From: Blastobasis lacticolella
Lineage: Eukaryota > Arthropoda > Insecta > Lepidoptera > Blastobasidae
Direction: 5' to 3'
Assembly (NCBI GenBank): GCA_905147135.1
Contig: LR990044.1
Coordinates: 12,094,122 to 12,158,121 of the forward strand
Length of the DNA stretch: 64,000 bases
Position numbers and translations under genes: made by a program. The notes beneath the pieces were generated by a model that saw nothing but the letters and a program-made list of their open reading frames with translations, searched no databases and was not told the DNA's origin. Numbering within the stretch: the stretch's first letter is position 1; every line of letters starts with the position of its first letter. Shown here one piece after another: positions 56,336-64,000 of the stretch.

Positions 56336-57479
56336 TCGTAAATATTTAGAATAATGTTTACTAAATTTTTCATAAAATTCCCCAAGAAACGGAAGTTTTG
56401 CCTACCGCTTCAACCGAGAGTATGTTTCTCGTGAACGGTTGGGAACCCGAAAAAACGTTCGAGACAAAATTTGTAGAGAATTTTATAGGCTGTATTTTGT
56501 TATAAACCATATTCCTATAGGGCGCACTGTTTTCGAGAAAGCACTAAAGGTTCCGATGTATATTTTTAGTACATTGATTAGAAGCACATTACCTATCATT
56601 TTCCCCAATAATCATTTCCGATACAATTTATTCTACCTCAAGCATACTTTCGGTTATTTTTACCCCTCGTCACCCCCACCTCTATCCTATATATAAATTG
56701 TACATATCCTAATCGGCCTCATTGTGTGTTCACATTCACGTTATCAAACAAACAATAATTCCTTTGTGTAACGAGCTGTACGTGTGAGTCGGGTTTGCTT
56801 GCGTGCGGCTAATTGCGAGCCAGTTGTAAACTTGTCCGCCCACTCGCCCATTGAGAACGTATCGGCCCTAGCTAGGTGTGTAAACGAGCTATGGGTATCG
56901 TCAGTCATTACTTTTTTAAAGTTCTGTTGCTGAATAGACAGTTAGAAAGATGTAGAACAAATATAAAAAAAAAAAACTCTTGGGAATCAACTTTTAACAT
57001 GTAACATTTAGCTTCTCCCCTAGCCTTTCTTCGCGTGAACAAGTTTGTGTTTTATTTTTTCCCCATACCTATAGTTAAACCATATTCTCACCTACAGTCC
57101 ATTTCGATACAAAATTTGCAGTGCTCATGCTACAGTAGTTCTATTAGTGAAAGAAGATTCGAAGTCACTGTTTTTCCTCTTTATAATGTTGGTTGTAGAT
57201 TAGTGTCACAGATCAATAAAACTGTTTTACCCAAGGCCTACATTCCTGGTGCTCATTTACGAATGTCCTGTCCCCAATTACTGTACGCACGGTGGTCGGC
57301 CATGTTTTTATTACCCGTAGGTAGCCGCACGAATAAATTATCCGTACCTACCCGCTTACCGCTCATGTACCATGTCGTGTTTATGGTAATGGAAAATATC
57401 ATGTAGCTTATCAACGTTATTTGTTTTAATTACCAAGTTGTGGATTATGAAACTAAGCCTGTATAATTTTTTAGCTGTA
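56336..57479. other. AT-rich stretch
   Basis: Frames at 56439-56696 and 57035-57406 (123 codons) show no motif I know; the latter is AT-rich and probably random. Confidence 0.35.
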
Positions 57480-57570
57480 TTAGGCCGGTCACACGCATAT
57501 TCGTAAGAGATGCATTTTACTTACGAATTGCACGAAATGCAATACCCACGAATAGGTAAAATCGGCCTAA
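57480..57570. mobile_element. 91-bp MITE-like element, TTAGGCCG ends
   Basis: It starts TTAGGCCG (57480) and ends CGGCCTAA (57570), with TA on both sides (57478-57479, 57571-57572). Inside, TATTCGTAAG and CTTACGAATT, plus ACGAATA near the right, give further imperfect symmetry. Confidence 0.55.
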
Positions 57571-59734
57571 TATAAATTATTTAGCTCCAGAGATTTTTAT
57601 CGTCGATAAAATCAGTGACCCTATAATAAGACTTATTTAGTATTTTATCCTTGATGACACATCTCCATGGCTTATGGAATACGGAATACGCTGTGACATC
57701 GCACTTGTGAGCAGGCTTAGACAGGATACTGTGACCAGGCTAAAAACATAGAAGGAAGTAGAACATCGCAGTTTAGAGCTGAACGTCACCAAACAGAGTA
57801 TATGGCTGTCTACAGCAGGAATCTTGAAACCATCTACATCAGGACAAATTCAATAAGTAGGTTCGATCTTGGCAAAAAGACTTTGCCGCAAATAAGAGCG
57901 CTACACCTCTGCAAGACCTACAGGGATCTTTCGGCCAAAATAAGAACTAACGCCACCACCTTGTAAAGCGTCACTTTTGACAGACAGCTGGAATCGATGT
58001 TTGACAATCACACCCTCATTCAAGTGCCAAAAGATTCTTCTAAGTCATTTTAATGGGATGTCAGTCATATAATGTTGACATAAAAAACAGTTGTTCCATC
58101 TGTCACTACGGCAAACTGTTTTGCCAAGTTGTGCCTTGGTTCAGTGCTATACGAATCCAGTACACTCCGATGTCAAGTTCCGTATTTCTGCAGCTTGGGG
58201 GGAACTCACGGCAGTGAAAGCGGACCCTAGCAGATGCCGAAATTGAATATAGAAACCGGGAGTTAGTGGTATGTACAGTACAAGAGCATAGCCATTGCAT
58301 TACCACTTTAAAAAAAAATTCCTTTGCAGCTACAGTAACATATTGGCTATTCGGTGCATCTTTAGCCAAAATGAGTTTGCTAAAAGAAGAAGACATTATC
58401 TGTCTCTTTGACCCCAGGGTATTTAAAATAAAATGAATAAAACAATGAATTAATTAATGCTGTAAGAACCTTATAATAATTGCACAGGAATATGATTCAT
58501 ACACTTATACCTTCGTTGAGTAGGTTAGATTAGTAATATCTACGTCGAATATGATTTTGACGCATGTAATCCTGCCACTCGTAAGCTACCTAATTATTCT
58601 CATATTGATTGTACGTATTCAACATCCTATAAATAGGTACAATATCCGATTCGGAGTATTCATGACTTCTGTATTTGTTCAAGTTTGAGCTGAACTAATC
58701 GAGAAGTGATGTGCTATATTGTACCAAATTGCTTTCTGTAAATCGAATCTCATTTCTAATTGTAAATTTTGTACAAAAAACGTCAAGATTGGCTCAAAAG
58801 ATACGCTGAGTAAATAACACTAGCTAGATAGTTTGAGCTAAATTATCGATGACTAAACGGAAGGTGACATGAACCGGGAGTAGATATTGTACTGAATGAT
58901 AACCTACTCCTTTTTATAAATCGTTTAAAAAGAACTTGCGGGATACGTAAAACTTAGTCAACGCAAACGAAACCGCAGTTTCTGAATATAATTTACACAT
59001 ACAACGATAAAAATAAGATCTATTTGCAATTTAAAACGTCTAACACCATCCTAAAAACAACTAAAATCGTGGGCGAATTTATTATTGGCAGCTCGGGCAA
59101 TTCGGGTTTGGTCAAACAATATTTAGCCGAAAATCACACGATATGAAGGACTATGAATTTATTAAGAACGCAAACAAGAGTAACTGCTTCATTTGAATTT
59201 ACGAGGCTCAAAATAAATTTTTGAGCGAAATGAGTAATATTCCTCGGGTGGAGTAACCGCAGACCTAAGTGTTTTAAGTGGGACGACCCGGATGGGGCTA
59301 TATGGAAATATTTATAAGGTTTTCGGAACAAAAAGTGGTCCTTAGCGGGCATTAAGTCACACTTATCCCGTTTTCATAAAGGCATTTAAGCATGGGACCT
59401 CATCTTTATCATTTTCATGTGTGAAATTAAAAGGGGCTGAACCCTGTTTGTAGGGAAAGTTTATCTATTTATCTTGCTGAGTAGAGGCTCAACCAGCGAT
59501 GTCTGGTCGTGATTATGCTATTATGGCGTCAAAACAACGTTTGTTAATTTTCCTCCAAAACACGATGGCTGCGAATTCTTATTATTGAACAGGATTTATG
59601 AACACAGGATTAAACATACACGTTATGGTACAGAAATAAATGACACAACAGGTACCGCTTATTTCTAGAAAGAAATCTCTTCCAGAAACTGAAACAAGTA
59701 TACTGATATTTCTTTGTGTCTCGTATTTTTAGTT
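57571..59734. other. Unrecognised stretch, possible old LINE debris
   Basis: Around 57710-57960 a plus-strand frame reads GSRTSQFRAERHQTEYMAV and then KTLPQIRALHLCKTYRDL, which has a LINE-like flavour but no decisive motif. A 96-codon minus-strand frame at 58106-58396 is unrecognised. Confidence 0.3.
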
Positions 59735-59800
59735 TTTTTTTCTATAGGAGAGGAGACTAACGAGCAATCGCGTCACTTGATGGTAAATGGTCATTTAACT
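59735..59800 (-). mobile_element. LINE/retroposon 3' tail fragment
   Basis: TTTTTTTTCTATAGGAGAGG, AACGAGCAATCGCGTCACTT and GATGGTAAATGGTCA match, on the minus strand, the poly(A)-ended 3' UTR style of the family at 52081 (CATCAGGTGxCCC-GC). Very short. Confidence 0.45.
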
Positions 59801-59914
59801 TTATAATTTGTATTTTCTTGTGAATAAATATCCTTCCATTGATAAAAAGACATAGAAATTCAGTATTATAAATAGACCGACGCGTTCAGACATAAAAAGT
59901 TGAAATATGTAACA

Positions 59915-60252
59915 TTGGCGTTAATGTCCTGGTTGTACTCTCGTGCACGACGGGCCGGGGTCTGCCTTAACCATGGTTCAGGATTTGGCAGATCAGATAA
60001 TTACAAAGGAGCGACTGCTATCTGCCCTCCGTGACCCTGCTACTAGGGAAACAGACAAGTTTGGATCATGGTTACACATTCAGTCGCCTGAATGTGTAGG
60101 TTTCATCACGATGTTTTCCTTCAACATAAGAACGATTAGTGTTCAAGTAATGTACATAATTCAGAAAAGAGTCATTGGTACATGGCAGCAGCGGGATTTG
60201 CACCCAGTATCTCTCGCTTGCGAGTCGAAAACCTTTACCACTACGCCACCTA
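59915..60252 (-). mobile_element. tRNA-derived SINE, nearly full length
   Basis: The plus strand starts ATTGGCGTTAATGTCCTGG and contains GGATTTGGCAGATCAGATAA and CATTCAGTCGCCTGAATGTG. It ends in a tRNA-like head with TGGTACATGGCAGCAGCGGG, TTGCGAGTCGAAAACC and CACTACGCCACC (box A complement). Confidence 0.8.
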
Positions 60253-60299
60253 ATTTAAACTACGTACTTGCAGAAATAGACAAAACATATTCGCTAAAA

Positions 60300-60790
60300 A
60301 CATTTCTCTGCCAATAATTTCCCAATCTCCAGAGCGAACATGGCCGATGAAATATAAAATCCTATCGAAAACGGTTCGCGATCCACAGCCACGGTGCCCC
60401 ACATACGGGTGTTTTCATTTCAGATTTGCTCCAAGTTCGCGTTAAAGCCGAGCAGCTGTGCTTCTTCCACTAGGGAGTGTTTTCCTTGCCTCCCGAACAT
60501 GCGATCTTGACTGGCTTTTGTGATTTAAAAAGATTTGCGACGGCAAAACCGCTTATGGCGTCGAGTTCCCCGCTGAACGGCAATGAATACAATTCGATAT
60601 CGTCGGAGATATTAGCTCGAACGTGGTGCATGAAGGCGTTGTACGTACCAGCTAATACATACGCAGGAACGCTTGTCGCCATGCCGTATTCCCTTGGGAA
60701 TACGCTTGCGACTTCCATGTGTACTGTAGAGCTTCCATTGAGCTGATAAGTACGATTGCCAATAATATAGAATACGAGGCTGTTGATATT
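60300..60790 (-). pseudogene. Unidentified protein-coding remnant
   Basis: The minus-strand frame at 60470-60780 stays open for about 100 codons with non-repetitive composition. After an apparent frameshift near 60525 another minus-strand frame continues, interrupted by a TGA at about 60420, and runs to about 60305. Codon-like composition (few simple repeats, about 47% GC in an AT-rich setting) suggests once-functional coding sequence. I do not recognise the family: a gene remnant, a domesticated or transposon protein, or an endogenised viral fragment are all possible. Confidence 0.4.
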
Positions 60791-60856
60791 TGTTTCAAAC
60801 TAAACGCGCGTTCTTTACAAATATTATTTTATTAATCAGGACTCACACGGGATGTA

Positions 60857-60990
60857 CCTTTTCGATTTGTTTTCCCGACGTTTCGGTAGGGATACACCCA
60901 CCATGGTTACGAGAAGACTTAAGAGAGACGAGTCTTCTCGTGACCACGGTGTAACCCTACCGAAATGTAAGGACAATAAATCGAAAAGAT
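60857..60990. mobile_element. Foldback element with ~62-bp arms
   Basis: The left arm (60857-60919, CTTTTCGATTTGTTTTCCCG...TTTCGGTAGGG...GAGAAGACT) and right arm (60931-60990) are reverse complements with a few mismatches and small indels, around an 11-nt loop. Short mirror frames on both strands come from this symmetry. Confidence 0.75.
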
Positions 60991-62387
60991 CCGTCCATAT
61001 AATAATATGCGAGACTATTGATTTGCTCACGAGCATATTAGTATGGTATTGGCAACATAGTAAAGGTTTGTAAATCAGGTTTTTGATTAGCATAGATTCA
61101 CTTATATTTTTATCAGTAGCCCAAAGTAACAGTACATACTACAAACAACGCCTGAAGACAAAAACGACAATTGTGTATACTCTGCGTAGCCAAAGCTACG
61201 CGATCTACGGCCGTAGCTCGTAGCCGCTACGCATGCAGCGTGTCAAGCTAAAATCGACCGTATTGCACACAGGAAACGGAACCATTTCAAATAATTTCGA
61301 AGGTAATTGGACTAATATTATTTAGATTTGAAAATCCCCCACGCTTTTCAAATTTCAACCCCTTAATTGTAAGTAATGGCTGAATGTTTACTAGGTTGAC
61401 GACTTTCATTCCGGTATACTTGTCAATCGATTATATTTATGAAAGAATTAACGAATTACAGTACATAGGCAGTAAACATAGCATAAGCAACATAAATAGA
61501 TAAAATGAAAATATGGGCTGGGAAATAAAGAAAAATGAAAATGAAATGGGAATGGAAATGAAAAACTGTTTGTTATGGTAACGACTAACCTTTACTGATA
61601 ACAGCTTTCATGTCCGATGTTATTTCTCTTTTGGCTCCCGCAAACAATCCACTCAACAATACATCAAAGTAACTAACACTCCTATAATTCACATCTTATT
61701 CCAAAGTAACGTTTTGGGCGCGTATTTATTTACTTAAGTAGGCTCGTTTCGGGGAGATTGGGGTTAATTGTTGTTGTGGCACATGTGTATGGCGTGTCCC
61801 ATACACGTCGCGTGTTGATGATATTTGTGGTGTTGTGTCGTGGTTTGATATCGCTGTCGTGTCGCGGCGATCACTGCGTGGCGCTCCGAGGGCGGCGCGG
61901 CTTCGACTGCCGAGGGAGGGGAGCCCGGGGCCGCTCGGCGCACGCGGGCCGGCCGCCACACGCCCGCCGATACAAAATTAATACTTGTTTCCCTAAAACC
62001 GTTTTCGATTTGTCGACCCCCGAATTGGCAAAGTTAGATCGACCTTGTTAGCGATAAAGGGTTCGCTAATTAAGAGCCATTTGCGATATCTCGAAACAGC
62101 GCGGGATAAGATTACGGGCGACGCGTGTAGAAGGCCCGACGTGGAGTTTTGTGAAAACAAATATTGTGACAAAAGCCTCGCAAACACGGGCAAGTTGGAG
62201 GAGACAGGACATCGCAAACATGCCGTAAGGGGTTTTCGTTGCAATCTACTTACATATATTACAAGGGTACGTTTCACGCTGTATCGTAACAGTTTATGGC
62301 CATATTTGTATTCTATTGCCATGCAATATTTTTTTGTTATCTTTCCATGAAACATTTACATTCTCATATATCTATTAAAAAAGAGGG
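60991..62387. other. Unrecognised stretch with hairpin cluster and CpG-rich patch
   Basis: 61184-61232 has GCGTAGC-CAAA-GCTACGC and CTACGGCCGTAG palindromes. 61850-61975 is the most CpG-rich part of the window (GGCGCGGCTTCGACTGCC, GCCGCTCGGCGCACGCGG). The 120- and 101-codon frames at 61993-62355 and 62045-62350 overlap on opposite strands and match nothing known. Confidence 0.35.
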
Positions 62388-62506
62388 TCGCGGAGGTCAG
62401 ATCGCTGTTGCTCCACCGTAATTGCCAAATCTGCTAAATTATGGATAATGGTCAAGCCTAAGAACCTAAGAGCACAGCCGGGACATTGACACCAAGATGA
62501 TGATGA
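62388..62506 (+). mobile_element. 3' part of a tRNA-SINE
   Basis: GAGGTCAGATCGCTGTTGCT, CCAAATCTGCTAAATTATGG and GACACCAAGATGATGATGAT match the 3' third of the SINE family including its (GAT)n tail. Confidence 0.7.
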
Positions 62507-63235
62507 TCTAATTGATTTTGCACCATGTATACGTTATGTCACTTAAACCTGTCATCAAAAACTGAGCACAAAGGTGATCTCCAATTATTTTTAAAAGCGA
62601 AGTAAGTACGAAGTAGTTGCAGTGTTTGTGAAAATTGATTACTCAATATTGGACTCGGCGACTTCTGGAGTCGCCCCTTAATGTAATGGGAAGAGGAAGA
62701 CAAAACCTATTCTCCTAAAAGAGGATCATAAGTTACGTCAATGTAACTGAACGACTATGCTTTTATCAGGATTCGCTCGAAATGAAGAGGTCAGCGACAG
62801 AGCATTTCATCAAACCGGGTTGAATTGACCCCGTTCTCCCAATATGGCCATGGCAATATAATGCGGTCACAACTGCTACCCGGCTTTCCCCACGCTCCCC
62901 GCATGCAATTGGATTTTTAACGTAGTGGAAAGTACTGGTATTTGGTGGTACGGAATTTTGGATTGCTTACAAATCGTGTTATGAGACGAGTCGGGCATTG
63001 TTGTTTTATTTTCGGAGGGGATTTTCTTATAGGTGTGTATTTCTGGCCGGGGCTTACCAAATGTTTAGAGAAACGTTAGAAATAACTGTGTAAAAGAAAT
63101 AAAAGTAATCTCTCATTTTTATTACCAATTCAGTTATAAACAGTTGCCCGTTGCATTTACTTCAGGACGCTGAATATACATGTCACCTGTGACCCTTAAA
63201 TCCCGATCAAGCTCAAGGGCCTTATATAAAAGAGC
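62507..63235. other. Unrecognised stretch
   Basis: No gene or repeat recognised. Confidence 0.3.
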
Positions 63236-63550
63236 ATAATTAGGCCTGTGATGCTTTACGATTACGAAACCTGGTCGGCGTTGGTGAAGCACGTCCGCGA
63301 ATTCCACGCCAACGAAATGAAAATGTTGCGGTGGATGTAAGGCGTTACAGGACTTGATCGAGTGCGTAACGAGTACATCCGTGGCAGCCTTGGAGTGAGA
63401 GCTATCGCGGATAAGATCGACGAAGCTTGCCTTCGCTGTTTTGGTCACGTATTGCGTAAGCCCCAGGGATACGTGGGAAATAGGTGCCTAAATTTCCGGT
63501 ATCAGGAAAGATGTTCCGCAGAAGGTTCAAGAAGCGATAGATTGACATCG
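63236..63550 (+). mobile_element. LINE ORF2 C-terminal fragment
   Basis: Plus strand: EFHANEMKMLRWM, a stop, then LDRVRNEYIRGSLGVRAIAD and RCFGHVLRKPQGYVGNRC. This order is the conserved C-terminal region of a common insect non-LTR retrotransposon ORF2 (normally RWMxGVT without a stop). The downstream GRPKxRW region is lost, and the copy is dead. Confidence 0.75.
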
Positions 63551-64000
63551 CCGAGTCGAATTTAAAAGTACGTAATTAAAAATGTACTTATAATGTTAAG
63601 GAATAAACTTTTTTTAAACATCGAGTTTTTAATATTATCATAGTAACAGCGCCATTTTCAGTTCGCTTTTTAGCTTGTAAAAGCGAAAAATGGAAAACGC
63701 AAAATATCCTTTTTCCACCACACGATAAATTGTTAAAAATTAAACTGTCGATGCACAAGAATTCCGGGTTAAACACCGATGGCACGCGGCATTTCGACGT
63801 TTCAAATTCCACGAAAGCACTCCATAAATAGAGGATTGAAAAGCTGAATTTGTAGCCGGGATAAACAATTACCATCCTGAGCTCGCATACTTACACAAAC
63901 GGCCCAGCTATTTAGTTCAATGAGCATTTATTTCAATAGAAACCATTCGCCGAGGAGATATTTGGCTCTTAACTTTTTATGACACCATCCCGAACGTGAA
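63551..64000. other. Terminal stretch
   Basis: A 95-codon minus-strand frame at 63588-63875 is unrecognised. No repeat seen. Confidence 0.3.

Noticed and set aside
60836..61093. Mirror ORFs on both strands near 60.9 kb
   Set aside because: They result from the foldback arms.
1..64000. Bacterial-style operon, prophage or integrated virus
   Set aside because: No gene clusters, Shine-Dalgarno spacing, phage or clear viral genes are visible; all recognisable mobile proteins are non-LTR retrotransposon or transposon remnants.

Overview
This window looks like nuclear DNA from an insect, most probably a moth or butterfly (Lepidoptera). The reasons are an AT-rich background, almost no protein-coding sequence, and a dense layer of degraded non-LTR retrotransposons, tRNA-derived SINEs and small inverted-repeat elements of types familiar from lepidopteran genomes. 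The species assignment is inference; no operon, CRISPR, rRNA or functional tRNA gene was seen.

The only intact cellular genes are two intronless short-chain dehydrogenase/reductase (SDR) genes on the minus strand (14445-15209 and 18943-19707). Each encodes 254 residues and they differ at 7 positions. They sit at equivalent places in two head-to-tail copies of one segment: copy A 10605-15556 and copy B 15558-20097, which abut with a single unexplained base between them. Both copies carry the same SINE, the same RTE-like 3' end fragment and the same small MITE. Copy A alone carries a 334-bp poly(A) retroposon and a 107-bp LINE tail. Copy B alone carries a 43-bp A-rich insert upstream of its gene, which opens a 72-codon in-frame N-terminal extension.

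Layout. 1-10.5 kb: AT-rich non-coding DNA with a MITE at 814-1015, LINE and retroposon fragments, and a 93-bp near-perfect hairpin at 9801-9893. 10.5-20.1 kb: the SDR duplication. 21.4-24 kb: a transposon-protein fragment, a 41-bp direct repeat flanking about 2 kb, and a degenerate tandem array. 25.7-28 kb: a nested pile-up with a TA-flanked MITE inside a SINE, next to a LINE reverse transcriptase split by an opposite-strand LINE. 28-38 kb: mostly unrecognised DNA with a SINE and a 112-bp foldback element. 38-41 kb: a frameshifted CR1/Jockey-type LINE split by a SINE with a 17-bp target-site duplication, then an RTE remnant. 43-52 kb: SINEs, LINE tails and an inverted pair of repeats. 52-55.2 kb: a nearly full-length but decayed RTE element. 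55-64 kb: LINE remnants, two small inverted-repeat elements, an unidentified broken ORF near 60.3-60.8 kb, and CpG-rich patches.

Apart from the SDR pair, nothing here forms a pathway. The biology visible is transposon nesting, SINE/LINE tail sharing, and one recent gene duplication with changes in the substrate-loop region. I found no convincing undescribed multi-gene system.
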